DNA of 64,000 nucleotides from Aeromonas rivipollensis (GTDB lineage Bacteria > Pseudomonadota > Gammaproteobacteria > Enterobacterales > Aeromonadaceae). Of the stretch, positions 14,776 to 23,544 are shown piece after piece. Each line of letters begins with the position of its first letter. The stretch's first letter is position 1. Below the pieces are notes generated by a model, which made no database searches, had not been told where the DNA came from, and was given only the letters and a program-made list of their open reading frames with translations. The translations under genes and the position numbers were made by a program. The stretch lies in NCBI RefSeq assembly GCF_010974825.1, contig NZ_JAAILA010000022.1, positions 29,146 to 93,145 on the forward strand, in the 5' to 3' direction.

Positions 14776-17400
14776 TCAGGCTTGGGCGATATAGACATGC
14801 TTGATCAACAGCTTGTCGATCTCGGGCAGACAGGTACCGCAGTTGCTGCCGCAGCCGAGCAGAGCCTGCAGCCCCGCCAGCTCGCTCACCCCCTGCCGGG
14901 TGATGGCATCGACGATGCGCTGCTCCGACACCCGCAGGCAGGAGCAGACCAGCCGGCTCTCCCCGGCCAGGGCCAGGCTCAGGGTCTGGCTCAGGGCCCC
15001 CGCCTGCAGCGGCGTGCCGAGCAGGCTGGCCAGCAGGTCAACCTTGATGTCAGGGCGCCGCTCCCCCACCAGCAAGATGCCCTCGATGCGATCTCCGGCC
15101 AGGGTCAGGGCGAGCCAGCCCTCTTTCAGGGGGAGCCGCAGCCAGTGCCCCTCTGCCCCCAGCCGCTGCCACAGCCCCTGGGTGCTGTCGGACCATGAGG
15201 CCAGCAGGGTGCAGTTGCCCTCGGGCAGGGGGCGCCTGGCCCACCAGTCCACCGGCTCGCGCCAGTCATGGCGACCGCACCAGAGCCCCTGCCAGCGGGT
15301 GGCCTGCGCCCTGGCCTGCACCCGCCCCTGCTTGAACATGGGCTGGCCCGAGAGGGGATCCACCACGGCGGCGATGAGGCGGTTGACCGCCCCCTGGCTG
15401 CACTGACTGTCGGTCCAGTGCATGGGCAGGAAGGCCTCCCCCTCCCTGAGCCCCTCGTCCAGCCCGACCAGCAGCAGGGCCTCCCCGAGCTCGTTGTAGA
15501 GGCGCACCAGATCCCCCTCCCTGGCGCCGAGCGCCAGCAGGCTGGCGGCCCCCACCCGCACCCTGGGCCAGGGCTCGGCCTCCTGCAACCTGGGCACGTG
15601 ACCTGTGCGGGTCATGGTGTGCCACTGATCCCGCAGCCGCCCGCTGTTGAGGAGCAGGGAGAGATCCTCCCCTTGGGGGGCGGCCTTCGGCTGGGGGGGG
15701 AAGTGCTGGGCCAGGGGCAGCAGGCGGGCCCGGCCATCCGGGGTGGCGAAGCGCCCGTCCTCGAACAATCGGGCTCGCCCCTTTGGCCAGTCGCCGTTGA
15801 CGGGCCAGCTCAGGGGGGCGAGCGCCTCGAACTCGGCGCGGCTAAGATCCGCCAGCCCCGAGATGTCGAACTGGCGGGCCCCTTCGTTCTCGAAGCCGGA
15901 GAGGGCGGCGTGTTCACAGAAGATCTCGTGCTCGTGCCCATAGGCGAACCCCTCGCCAAAGCCGAGCCGGCGGGCGAGCTGGGTCAGGGCCCACCAGTCG
16001 GGCCTTGCCTCCCCCGGCAGGGGCAGGAAGGCGCGCTGGCGGCTGATGGTGCGCTCGGAGTTGGTGACGGTTCCGCTCTTCTCCCCCCAGGCGGCGGCGG
16101 GCAGCAGCAGGTGGGCGAGGCGCGCCGTGTCGGTATTGGCCGTCACCTCGGAGACCACCAGCAGCTCGCAGCGGCTCAGGGCTTCGCGCACCCGGTTGCC
16201 GTCCGGCAGGGAGACAGCCGGGTTGGTGCCGAGCACCCAGAGGGCGCGGATCTCCCCCCTGTGCACCGCCTCGAACAAGGCCACCGCCTTGTGCCCAGGC
16301 CCGCGCACCATGGTCGGGCTTCCCCAGAAGCGCTGCACCCTATCGCACTCCTCCTCGCCAAAGCCCATGTGGGCGGCGAGCTGGGTCGCAAGTCCCCCTA
16401 CCTCGCGCCCCCCCATGGCGTTGGGTTGCCCCGTCATGGAGAAGGGGGCCGCCCCCGGCTTGCCGATGCGGCCGCACAGCAAGTGGGCGTTGATGATGGC
16501 GTTGGCCTTGTCCACCCCCTGGTTGGACTGGTTTATTCCCTGGCAGAACAGGGTGACAGTCCTGGGGGTGCGGGCAAACAGCTGGTAGAAACCGAGCAGA
16601 TCGCTGCGGGATAGACCACAGCTGCGGGCCACCTCGTCCAATTGCCAGGCCGGATCGTCCAGCGCCGCCGCCAGCGCCTCGAAGCCGCTCACATGCTGCG
16701 CCACATAGGCCTTGTCCCAGCCGTCGCTGTCGAGCAGATAACGGCACAGGCCGTTCCACAGCGCCACATCGCTGCCGGGCTTGAGGGCCAGATGCAGATC
16801 CCCCTGCTCCGCCGTCATGGTGCGGCGGGGATCCAGTACCACCAGCCTGAGCTCGGGGCGCCGCGCCCGCGCCTGCTGCAGGCGGCGAAACAGCACGGGG
16901 TGGGTCCAGGCGGTATTGGCACCGGTCAGCACCACCAGATCCGCCAGCTCCAGATCCTCGTAGCAGGCGGGCACCAGATCCTCCCCGAAGGCCCGCTGAT
17001 GGGCCACCACAGCCGACGACATGCAGAGCCGGGAGTTGGTGTCCACGTTGGCGCTACCCAGATACCCCTTCATCAGCTTGTTGGCGACGTAGTAATCCTC
17101 TGTGGTGAGCTGGCCCGACAGGTAGATGCCGATGGCTTGCGGCCCAGACTCCGTCAGGATGGCGGCAAGGCGATCCGCCAGGGTATCCAAAGCCTCTTCC
17201 CAGCCGATGCGCTGCCCCATCCAGCGCGGATAGAGCAGGCGATCGGGGAAGGCCAGGCTCTCCAGCAGGCTGGCCCCCTTGACGCACAGAGCGCCCGCGT
17301 TGGCCGGATGCTCTTCATCCCCCTGCAGTTGCCAGCTCTCCCCCTCCCGGCTCAACCGGATACCACACCCCACTCCACAATAGGCACAGGTGGTCTTCAT
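14776..17400 (-). CDS. nasA: Assimilatory nitrate reductase catalytic subunit
   Basis: 874-residue molybdenum enzyme reducing nitrate to nitrite in the cytoplasm. The N-terminus CAYCGVGCG...GALCVKG (about 5-42) holds a [4Fe-4S] cluster; the molybdopterin oxidoreductase core includes DTNSRLCMSSAV (about 118-129) and the C-terminal dinucleotide-binding domain with LLLNSGRLRDQWHTMTRTG. A BFD-like [2Fe-2S] domain closes the protein (CSCLRVSEQ...CGSNCGTC, about 813-854), as in Klebsiella-type NasA. No separate NasB/NasC electron-transfer subunit gene is seen nearby. First gene of the nasA-cobA operon. Confidence 0.96.
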   Translation of the reverse strand: MKTTCAYCGVGCGIRLSREGESWQLQGDEEHPANAGALCVKGASLLESLAFPDRLLYPRWMGQRIGWEEALDTLADRLAAILTESGPQAIGIYLSGQLTTEDYYVANKLMKGYLGSANVDTNSRLCMSSAVVAHQRAFGEDLVPACYEDLELADLVVLTGANTAWTHPVLFRRLQQARARRPELRLVVLDPRRTMTAEQGDLHLALKPGSDVALWNGLCRYLLDSDGWDKAYVAQHVSGFEALAAALDDPAWQLDEVARSCGLSRSDLLGFYQLFARTPRTVTLFCQGINQSNQGVDKANAIINAHLLCGRIGKPGAAPFSMTGQPNAMGGREVGGLATQLAAHMGFGEEECDRVQRFWGSPTMVRGPGHKAVALFEAVHRGEIRALWVLGTNPAVSLPDGNRVREALSRCELLVVSEVTANTDTARLAHLLLPAAAWGEKSGTVTNSERTISRQRAFLPLPGEARPDWWALTQLARRLGFGEGFAYGHEHEIFCEHAALSGFENEGARQFDISGLADLSRAEFEALAPLSWPVNGDWPKGRARLFEDGRFATPDGRARLLPLAQHFPPQPKAAPQGEDLSLLLNSGRLRDQWHTMTRTGHVPRLQEAEPWPRVRVGAASLLALGAREGDLVRLYNELGEALLLVGLDEGLREGEAFLPMHWTDSQCSQGAVNRLIAAVVDPLSGQPMFKQGRVQARAQATRWQGLWCGRHDWREPVDWWARRPLPEGNCTLLASWSDSTQGLWQRLGAEGHWLRLPLKEGWLALTLAGDRIEGILLVGERRPDIKVDLLASLLGTPLQAGALSQTLSLALAGESRLVCSCLRVSEQRIVDAITRQGVSELAGLQALLGCGSNCGTCLPEIDKLLIKHVYIAQA

Positions 17401-17466
17401 TCCCTCGCTCCTTGTCGCCGGCGGCCCCCGGGGGCCGCCTCCTTGTCCTGTTTGATGACGGGCCCA

Positions 17467-17534
17467 TAAAAAAGCGTCCGCCCCCCTGCGGGGACGGACG
17501 CCTTTGTCCGGATGAGCCTAAATCATCTTGTATG
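17467..17534 (-). promoter_or_regulatory. ANTAR-type attenuator leader of nasA
   Basis: On the minus strand: a CATACAAG element (17534-17527), a first hairpin GATGA-TTTAGGC-TCATC (17527-17511), a second hairpin CGGAC-AAAGGC-GTCCG (17510-17495) with a six-base loop carrying A1 and G4, and an intrinsic terminator (GCGTCCG/CGGACGC stem and T6, 17501-17467). The GTCCG arm of the second hairpin is also part of the terminator stem, so only one can form. The architecture and the CATACAAG element are the same as in the nrtA leader. Confidence 0.87.
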
Positions 17535-17544
17535 GGGAAGTGAC

Positions 17545-17560
17545 TGCAAAGCCCGCGCCA
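17545..17560 (-). promoter_or_regulatory. Sigma-54 promoter of nasA
   Basis: TGGCGCGGGCTTTGCA on the minus strand. The invariant GG (-24) and GC (-12) are separated by exactly ten bases. Initiation about 12 bases past the GC would begin the RNA at the first leader hairpin. Confidence 0.75.
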
Positions 17561-17601
17561 GGATGCAAGGTGCGCCGCCATTGGGCGCCAGGGCGCAGGG
17601 C

Positions 17602-17618
17602 TGCGCCAGGGCGGTGCA
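17602..17618 (-). promoter_or_regulatory. NtrC-like binding site upstream of nasA
   Basis: TGCACC-GCCCT-GGCGCA on the minus strand matches the NtrC consensus TGCACY-N5-GGTGCA at all but one position and lies about 45 bp upstream of the sigma-54 element. It suggests nitrogen-limitation control on top of nitrate control. Confidence 0.5.
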
Positions 17619-17715
17619 ACTGCTCCCTTGTTGGGCCCGCCGGGCGGGAGTCGGCACCACAGGCTGGGCAAGGGGCCCACCGGGGGTATAATGCGCCGCC
17701 ACAGAGGAGAACGAG

Positions 17716-18219
17716 ATGAAAGAGTCAGGTTACGGCGCCGCACAGCGGGTCGATGCGCGGCCGGATGCGGCCCCCGAGTATTGCGCCATCGGGCTGGTCA
17801 ACCCCAAGTCACCGGAGAACGTCGGGGCCGTGATGCGGGCCGCCGGTTGCTACGGGGCAGAAGAGGTCTACTACACGGGTCAACGCTTCGAGCTGGCGCG
17901 GCGTTTTGCCACCGACACCAAGCAGATGGTGGAGAAGATCCCCCTGCTCGGGGTCGAGGATCTGCTGGCCTTCGTCCCCGAGGGCTGCACCCCTGTGCTG
18001 GTGGATCTCATCGAGGGAGCCACCTCGCTGCCGGACTACGAGCATCCCGAGCGGGCCTTCTACATCTTCGGCCCTGAGGATGGCACCCTGGAGCCCGCCC
18101 GTTTCGCGGCGGTCAAGGAGGTTGTCTACGTGCCGACGAATGGCTGCATGAACCTGGCCGCCTCGGTCAACGTGATCCTCTACGATCGGCTGGCCAAGAA
18201 GCTAAGGGCTGAAGGCTGA
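17716..18219 (+). CDS. SpoU/TrmH-family RNA methyltransferase, short form
   Basis: 167-residue SPOUT methyltransferase, probably a tRNA or rRNA 2'-O-ribose methylase using S-adenosylmethionine. The three family motifs are visible: NPKSPENVGAVMRAAGCYG (motif 1, about 28-46), FYIFGPEDGTL (motif 2) and GCMNLAASVNVILYDRL (motif 3, knot). It has no N-terminal substrate-binding extension, like TrmL, but is not close enough for a symbol. GAGGAGAACG precedes the start. A 7-base tandem repeat (GGCTGAA three times) covers its stop codon. Confidence 0.85.
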   Translation: MKESGYGAAQRVDARPDAAPEYCAIGLVNPKSPENVGAVMRAAGCYGAEEVYYTGQRFELARRFATDTKQMVEKIPLLGVEDLLAFVPEGCTPVLVDLIEGATSLPDYEHPERAFYIFGPEDGTLEPARFAAVKEVVYVPTNGCMNLAASVNVILYDRLAKKLRAEG

Positions 18220-18258
18220 AGGCTGAAGGTGAGCCTGGTGGCCGGACAGCAGGCCGCC

Positions 18259-19011
18259 TCAATCCTGTGATGGCGCCTCCCTGCGCACCCTCGCCTCCTG
18301 CTCCCTGATAAAGTCCAGGTAGTCGTCGTAGAGCCGGTTTTCCCGATAGATCCGTGCCAGTGTCCCCTCCCTTATCAGGGTGCGCATGCCGGGATCCCAG
18401 AGCCCGTGCAGCTGCCTGCCCTTCTCGTTATCGGCGAAGATGGGGTAGGTCGGGATCCAGCGCAGGAACACCTGCGCCAGCTCGGGCGGGAGGGCATCCT
18501 TGGGGTAGAGGGCGCCGTCGGTCAGGTAGTAGCGGTAGCGCCCCTTGAGCAGCAATTGCAGCGCCATCTCATGGCTGTCTATCTCGTACCAGCGCATCGG
18601 CAGCGGGATGAACTTGTCGAAGGCCCAGCCCCGCAGCCAGAGCACCTCCTGCTCCTTCAGGCTGTGCTCGCCGGCCCAATGTGGCAACCAGCGACGCTGC
18701 ATCACCACGCTCACGTAATCCGCCGAGTCGGGGTAATCGGGCTGATGAGCGCCCTTCACCTCCCCCCGATAGACCCCCATCGCCATGTCCCCCGCCTTCT
18801 GCGACACCACCGCCAGCGCCCGCTTGTAAGGCACCAGGTGCAGGCGCACCACATAGCCCTCGGGCTCATAGATGGCGCGCACTATGTCCAGATAGACACC
18901 TTCGCCATCCTTCTGGCAGAAACCGGGCCAGTCATCGCAATAGACATGCAGGGTATCGGCCCGCACGGGCCCGATGAGCAGCAGGCAGCAGAACAGAAAA
19001 AGACGAACCAT
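18259..19011 (-). CDS. Periplasmic substrate-binding-like protein (PBPb fold)
   Basis: 250-residue exported protein resembling the amino-acid-type extracellular solute-binding family. A signal peptide covers about 1-17 (ending PVRA). The mature part begins TLHVYCDDWPGFCQKDGEGVYLDIVRAIYEPEGY, the usual lobe-1 start, with a pair of cysteines (about 24 and 31) that may form a disulfide. The protein is small and no permease or ATPase is adjacent, so it may be an orphan binding protein or sensor-like protein. Start at 19011 is placed at the signal peptide. Ligand cannot be told from the sequence. Confidence 0.8.
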   Translation of the reverse strand: MVRLFLFCCLLLIGPVRADTLHVYCDDWPGFCQKDGEGVYLDIVRAIYEPEGYVVRLHLVPYKRALAVVSQKAGDMAMGVYRGEVKGAHQPDYPDSADYVSVVMQRRWLPHWAGEHSLKEQEVLWLRGWAFDKFIPLPMRWYEIDSHEMALQLLLKGRYRYYLTDGALYPKDALPPELAQVFLRWIPTYPIFADNEKGRQLHGLWDPGMRTLIREGTLARIYRENRLYDDYLDFIREQEARVRREAPSQD

Positions 19012-19206
19012 GGGTTTCCTCGGTGGTATGACCGTCGGCAGGCACTCACCGCCAGACGGCCCGTTCAGGCATACAGATAGCATAGAAAGCCAGCCTGCCC
19101 TGTTACATTTTTCCCGATTTTGCGAGCGGGTCGAGGGTTATTGCCCCCTCGATCGGTATCATGGATCATAAGATTCATTAGTGACCTAACTGAGGGGAGC
19201 CTTCTC

Positions 19207-19638
19207 ATGCCAACCATCAAATCCCTGCTCTGTCCCGTCGATTTTTCCGAGATGTCCAAGGCCGTGCTCGACTACGCCGTCTTCATGGCCCAGAGCCATC
19301 AGGCCGAGCTCAAGTTGGTCCACGTGGTGGATCAGCTGCACGGTTTCGACAGCTACAAGATCCTGCACATGACCGCCATCGAGATCACCCATGAGATGGA
19401 GCGTCAGGCCAAGAGCCAGCTCAAGGAGCTGGTCGCCAGCCTGCCCATCCCGGCCAAGTTCGAGGTGCGCTTCGGCCGCGCCGCCGACGAGATAGTGATC
19501 CAGGCGAAGGAAGACAAGGTGGATCTGCTGGTCATGGGCAGCCACGGTCGCTCCGGCATCAGCCACCTGCTGGTGGGCAGCGTGGCGGAATCCGTGGTAC
19601 GCCACGCCCCCTGCCCCGTGCTGGTGGTGCGCAAGTAA
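19207..19638 (+). CDS. Universal stress protein, UspA family
   Basis: 143-residue cytoplasmic protein. KSLLCPVDFSEMSKAVLDYA (about 5-24) and the nucleotide-binding motif MGSHGRSGISHLLVGSVAESVVRHAPCPVLVV (G-2x-G-9x-G(S/T), about 108-139) are diagnostic of an ATP-binding UspA-type protein. GAGGGGAG lies before the ATG at 19207. It is a single gene with its own terminator at 19656-19680. The stress role is from family knowledge. Confidence 0.92.
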   Translation: MPTIKSLLCPVDFSEMSKAVLDYAVFMAQSHQAELKLVHVVDQLHGFDSYKILHMTAIEITHEMERQAKSQLKELVASLPIPAKFEVRFGRAADEIVIQAKEDKVDLLVMGSHGRSGISHLLVGSVAESVVRHAPCPVLVVRK

Positions 19639-19655
19639 CCCCAACCCCCGACCGG

Positions 19656-19680
19656 AAGGCCAGCATATGCTGGCCTTTTT
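19656..19680 (+). terminator. Terminator of the universal stress protein gene
   Basis: GGCCAGCAT/ATGCTGGCC palindrome followed by T5. It separates the stress protein gene from the convergent L,D-transpeptidase-like gene. Confidence 0.8.
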
Positions 19681-19695
19681 GCTCTCTATGCCCCC

Positions 19696-20331
19696 TCAAC
19701 CATGGGCATAGATGACGCTGCCCCCCTTGATGGTGTCTATGATGGCCCTGGACTGCTCTCGTGGCAGGGCCGGGCAACCCCAGCTGCGACCCAGCTTGTC
19801 ATATTTTTGCAAATGCCTCGGGCTCGCATAGTCAGCCCCGTGCACGACGATGGCGCGCTTGCGGGCATTGCTGTTCTTGCCAGGGCTAAGGCCGTCCAGG
19901 CGCAGGGAGTAGCCGTGCTTGCCCTGATAGGTCTCGGCGGTGCGATAGACCCCGAGGGAGCTCTGGCGGGAGTTGAGCTGGTTGGAAAACTGGCGCGCGG
20001 CCAGCTCCCCCGAATTGCGACCGTGGCTGACCCAGGTGTGGTAGAGCAGCTTGTGACGCTTCACGTCGATGACGAAGAGGCGGCGCATGGTCGAGGGTTT
20101 GCTGTAGTCGATGATGGTGAGTATGGGTTTGCGCTTGTGGCGCACATCTTGATAGCCCTGCAGGGCCTTGCGGAATACCTGCTTGTCCAGCTTGCCCGCC
20201 AGACCCAGCTGGCGATAGAGATCCTGATCCCAGCTGGCGTGGCCCTGGCTGCTGAAGCAGAGCGCACCCAGCAGCAGCGGCAACCCCAGCCAGAGGCTGG
20301 CCAGCCGCGACATCCAATACTGTCGCTTCAT
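19696..20331 (-). CDS. Murein L,D-transpeptidase catalytic domain protein (YkuD_2 type)
   Basis: 211-residue exported protein. The signal or anchor segment covers about residues 9-32, ending GHASW. The catalytic region carries VVHGADYAS and the cysteine motif GRSWGCPALP (about 187-196), the YkuD-type active site. A SHGRNSGELAARQFSNQ stretch is typical of the YkuD_2 subgroup, which is widespread in Gram-negative bacteria but poorly characterised. It probably acts on periplasmic peptidoglycan peptides. Start at 20331 is preferred over 20433 because of the signal sequence. Confidence 0.85.
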   Translation of the reverse strand: MKRQYWMSRLASLWLGLPLLLGALCFSSQGHASWDQDLYRQLGLAGKLDKQVFRKALQGYQDVRHKRKPILTIIDYSKPSTMRRLFVIDVKRHKLLYHTWVSHGRNSGELAARQFSNQLNSRQSSLGVYRTAETYQGKHGYSLRLDGLSPGKNSNARKRAIVVHGADYASPRHLQKYDKLGRSWGCPALPREQSRAIIDTIKGGSVIYAHG

Positions 20332-20431
20332 CCTTGAAGTCGCTCCCCTTCCTGAACTGGCGCTCTGAATGACGCAATGTCTCGCTGGATAGTTATATGC
20401 AAGCCACTGATAGCGCGCAATAAAAAACCAC

Positions 20432-20456
20432 AAAAATGCCGACCTGAGTCGGCATT
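20432..20456 (-). terminator. Terminator of the proBA operon
   Basis: ATGCCGAC/GTCGGCAT hairpin with T5 on the minus strand, 26 bases after the proA stop codon. Confidence 0.85.
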
Positions 20457-20481
20457 GACGGCAATATGTTGACGACCTTGC

Positions 20482-21735
20482 TCAGGCACGGATCAGATAG
20501 TCCGCCTGACCGACCCACTTGTAGCTGGTCAGCTCGGTCAGCCCCATGGGGCCCCGGGCGTGCAGCATCTGGGTAGAGACAGCGACTTCCGCCCCCAGGC
20601 CAAACTGGCCACCGTCGGTGAAGCGGGTGGAGGCGTTGACGTAGACAGCCGCCGAGCCGGCGCCGTTGACGAAGCGCTCCGCATTGGCCAGATCGTTGGT
20701 CAGGATGGCATCGGAGTGGCCGGCATTGTGCTCGCGCATGTGGGCCAGCGCCTCGTTGACGTCAGCCACCAGCTTGACCCCCAGGGTCAGCCCCAGCCAT
20801 TCGGTGTCGAAATCTTCCGCTCCCGCTTCGCACAGGTTGTCGGCCCCGGCCAGCAGTGGCATAGCGTTGGCGGCGCCCACCAGGGTCACCTTGCGCTCGT
20901 TCATCAGGGAGACCAGCTGCGGCAGGAAGCGGGCGGCGATCTGCGCGTGGACCAGCAAGGTATCGAGGGCGTTGCAGGCGGAGGGGCGCTGCACCTTGGC
21001 GTTGTCGATGACCGCCAGGGAACGCTCCAGATCGGCGCTCTCGTCCACAAAGATGTGGCTGATGCCAAAGCCGCCGATGATGACGGGGATGGAGCTGTTC
21101 TCCTTGCACATCTTGTGCAGCCCGGCACCGCCGCGGGGGATGATCATGTCCACATAACGGTCGAGGCGCAGCAGCTCACCCACCAGGGCCCGGTCCGGGT
21201 TGTCGATGTACTGGACAGCCTCGGCCGGCAGACCGGAGGCTGCCAGCGCGCTCTGGATCACCCGCACCAGCTCCAGATTGGAGTGGAAGGTCTCGCGGCC
21301 ACCGCGCAAGATGCTGGCGTTACCGGTCTTGAGGCAGAGGCTGGCGATGTCGATGGTGACGTTGGGACGCGCCTCGTAGATGACGCCTATGACCCCGATG
21401 GGCACCCGGCGACGGGAGAGGCGCAGGCCATTCTCCAGCACCCGGCTGTCGATCTCGGCGCCGACCGGATCATCCAGGGAGATCACCTTGCGCACGTCCG
21501 CCACTATGCCGGCGAGTCGGGCGGGGTTGAGCAGCAGGCGATCCAGCATGGCTTCCGACAAGCCAGCGTCGCGGCCAGCCGCTATATCCTTCTCGTTGGC
21601 AGCCAGGATCTGCGCACTGTGCGCCTCCAGTTCATCGGCGATAGCGGCCAGCGCCCGGTTTTTCTGCGCCGTGCTGATGGTCGCCAGCTGATAGGCGGCC
21701 TCGCGGGCCGCCTGCCCCATTTTCTCCAGACTCAT
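20482..21735 (-). CDS. proA: Gamma-glutamyl phosphate reductase
   Basis: 417-residue NADPH enzyme that converts gamma-glutamyl phosphate to glutamate semialdehyde in proline synthesis. The aldehyde-dehydrogenase-like fold shows [17 protein letters not shown] (about 109-125), the catalytic cysteine in [12 protein letters not shown] (about 246-257) and the closing [22 protein letters not shown]. Start at 21735 ([10 protein letters not shown]) is preferred over the ATG at 21759. It follows proB, but the gap is widened to 118 bases by a partial copy of the proB 3' end. Confidence 0.96.
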   Translation of the reverse strand: MSLEKMGQAAREAAYQLATISTAQKNRALAAIADELEAHSAQILAANEKDIAAGRDAGLSEAMLDRLLLNPARLAGIVADVRKVISLDDPVGAEIDSRVLENGLRLSRRRVPIGVIGVIYEARPNVTIDIASLCLKTGNASILRGGRETFHSNLELVRVIQSALAASGLPAEAVQYIDNPDRALVGELLRLDRYVDMIIPRGGAGLHKMCKENSSIPVIIGGFGISHIFVDESADLERSLAVIDNAKVQRPSACNALDTLLVHAQIAARFLPQLVSLMNERKVTLVGAANAMPLLAGADNLCEAGAEDFDTEWLGLTLGVKLVADVNEALAHMREHNAGHSDAILTNDLANAERFVNGAGSAAVYVNASTRFTDGGQFGLGAEVAVSTQMLHARGPMGLTELTSYKWVGQADYLIRA

Positions 21736-21768
21736 AACGTCATCCTTTTTCTCTTTCATAGGTGTCGC

Positions 21769-21828
21769 TCATAGCAGCACCATGTCGTCTCTGTGGATGG
21801 CCCATGATCCCATAGCCGTAGCCGTAGC
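21769..21828 (-). pseudogene. Remnant copy of the proB 3' end between proB and proA
   Basis: Sixty bases closely resembling the last codons of proB. The final 30 bases (IHRDDMVLL and stop) differ from the true end at two positions, TACGGCTATGG is also shared, and the bases between have a one-base length change that breaks the frame. The remnant stop codon is 85 bases from the proB stop and only 33 bases before the proA ATG, where a native proB end would be expected. Confidence 0.85.
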
Positions 21829-21853
21829 GGCAGGGTTTATCGGGGCCGACTGC

Positions 21854-22957
21854 TCACAGCAGCACCATATCGTCTCTGTGGATAGCAACGGCGCCATAGC
21901 CGTAACCCAGCACGGCCTCTATCTGATCCGAGTGTAGGCCCCGCAGCTTCTCAAGCTCCAGATGATCGTAACGGCAGATGCCGCGGGCCAGCTCGCTCCC
22001 CTGAGGGCCCAGGATCCGCACCACGTCGCCACGGACGAAGTCTCCCTTGACCGCGACTATGCCCTTGGGCAGCAGGCTGGAGCCCTTCTCCTGCATGGCG
22101 GCCACGGCCCCCTGATCCACCTGGACTTCCCCATGGGGGGGCGGCCCTGCCAGGATCCAGCTCTTGCGCCCTTCCAGCGGCGAGGCCAGGGCCGGGAACA
22201 GGGTCCCCACCCGCTCGCCGGCGGCGAGGCGACCTATCACTTCCGGGATCTGGCCAGTGGCGATCACCACATTGACCCCGGCGCGGCGTGCCACGTCGGC
22301 GGCCTGCAGCTTGGTGGCCATGCCGCCGGTCCCGAGGCCGCTGACGCTGTCACCAGCGAGGGATCGCAGGGTGTCGTCTATGGTCTGCACCTCTTCGATG
22401 AGCTGGGCATCCGGGTTGGTGCGGGGATCCGCGGTAAAGAGCCCCTTCTGATCGGTGAGCAGGATCAGCAGATCCGCATCGGCCAGGATGGCGGCGCGGG
22501 CGGAGAGGTTGTCGTTGTCCCCCACCTTGATCTCGGCGGTGGCCACGGCGTCGTTCTCGTTGATGACGGGGATGATGCGGTGATCGAGCAGGGTGCGCAG
22601 GGTGTCGCGGGCATTGAGGTAACGCTCCCTGTCCTCCAGATCGGCGCGGGTCAGCAACATCTGGCCGATGTGCAGCCCGTAGAGGTTGAACAGGTCCTGC
22701 CATACCCGGATGAGCTGGGTCTGGCCCACCGCCGCCAGCATCTGCTTGTTGGGCAGGGTCGGCGCCAGCGGAGGGTGCCCCAGGTGCTCACGTCCGGCGG
22801 CAATGGCGCCGGAGGTCACCAGAACGACACGGTGTCCGTGTCGATGCAGGGCGGCACATTGCCTGACCAGCTCCACCATGTGGGCACGGTTGAGACGGGC
22901 AGATCCCCCGGTGAGCACGCTGGTGCCCAATTTGACGACTATGGTTCTGTTTTCCAT
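21854..22957 (-). CDS. proB: Glutamate 5-kinase
   Basis: 367-residue first enzyme of proline synthesis, feedback inhibited by proline in the family. An amino-acid kinase domain occupies about 1-255 ([12 protein letters not shown] at the start, [23 protein letters not shown] in the middle, [15 protein letters not shown] near 216) and a C-terminal PUA domain about 277-355. It is first in the proBA operon. The gene order crl-proB-proA follows E. coli without phoE. A partial copy of its 3' end lies directly downstream. Confidence 0.97.
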   Translation of the reverse strand: MENRTIVVKLGTSVLTGGSARLNRAHMVELVRQCAALHRHGHRVVLVTSGAIAAGREHLGHPPLAPTLPNKQMLAAVGQTQLIRVWQDLFNLYGLHIGQMLLTRADLEDRERYLNARDTLRTLLDHRIIPVINENDAVATAEIKVGDNDNLSARAAILADADLLILLTDQKGLFTADPRTNPDAQLIEEVQTIDDTLRSLAGDSVSGLGTGGMATKLQAADVARRAGVNVVIATGQIPEVIGRLAAGERVGTLFPALASPLEGRKSWILAGPPPHGEVQVDQGAVAAMQEKGSSLLPKGIVAVKGDFVRGDVVRILGPQGSELARGICRYDHLELEKLRGLHSDQIEAVLGYGYGAVAIHRDDMVLL

Positions 22958-23055
22958 GGGAACAAAGGGTTAGAAAAGTAAGGAATCCCTTTATACCCAC
23001 GGCCCTGTTACCCTGCAAGGCAATTAAGCCTCACAGCTGTCATGGCAAAGAAGGA

Positions 23056-23081
23056 GGCCCTGCGGATATGACCGCAGGGCC
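23056..23081 (-). terminator. Hairpin after crl, probable terminator
   Basis: Ten-bp stem GGCCCTGCGG/CCGCAGGGCC, 9 bases after the crl stop codon, followed on the minus strand by TCCTTCTTTG rather than a clean U-run. Confidence 0.6.
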
Positions 23082-23089
23082 CGGGCGGA

Positions 23090-23482
23090 TCAGGCCGCCG
23101 TCACGTTCAGCTCGGCGGTGACCTGCTTGGCGGGAGACAAGGTGCACTCCAGCAGGGTCAGCTTGGCGCTGATGAGCTTGTAGAAGTGGTTGAGGGTACG
23201 CTCGACCTCTGCCTGATGCTTCTTGGGCAGCGGCTTGTTGATCCACTCCCCGTCCGCATTGTAGAAGCCGACCTGATAGTGATAGCTGAAGCTGTGGTCC
23301 TCCTGCTCCAGCACCAGCCACCAGCCCCAGAACTCCCGCTTGTCCGGCGCCGGTTTGGCGCTGACGCAGACGGAAAGGCAGTCGAAGCGGTAGCGTCCCT
23401 CTTCGCACAGATCCTCGCGCAGATAGGGGCCAATGGCCGCGAATTGCCGCAGCAATCGCTTGTAGGTCACTCTTTCTGACAT
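23090..23482 (-). CDS. crl: Sigma factor-binding protein Crl
   Basis: 130-residue protein that binds the stationary-phase sigma factor RpoS and favours its assembly with RNA polymerase. Family features are the N-terminal YKRLLRQFAAIGPYLRE, RYRFDCLSVCVSAKP and the WGWWLVLEQEDHSFSYHYQVG core (about 50-70). Start at 23482 (MSERVTYKRLL) is preferred over the ATG at 23503; the AGGGAGG run upstream supports it. It lies between frsA and proB, as in enteric bacteria. Confidence 0.93.
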   Translation of the reverse strand: MSERVTYKRLLRQFAAIGPYLREDLCEEGRYRFDCLSVCVSAKPAPDKREFWGWWLVLEQEDHSFSYHYQVGFYNADGEWINKPLPKKHQAEVERTLNHFYKLISAKLTLLECTLSPAKQVTAELNVTAA

Positions 23483-23544
23483 GCTAACCTCCCTGTTGAA
23501 CAAGCCATACCATCACATGATGATGTTACATTTTTAGTTCTATA

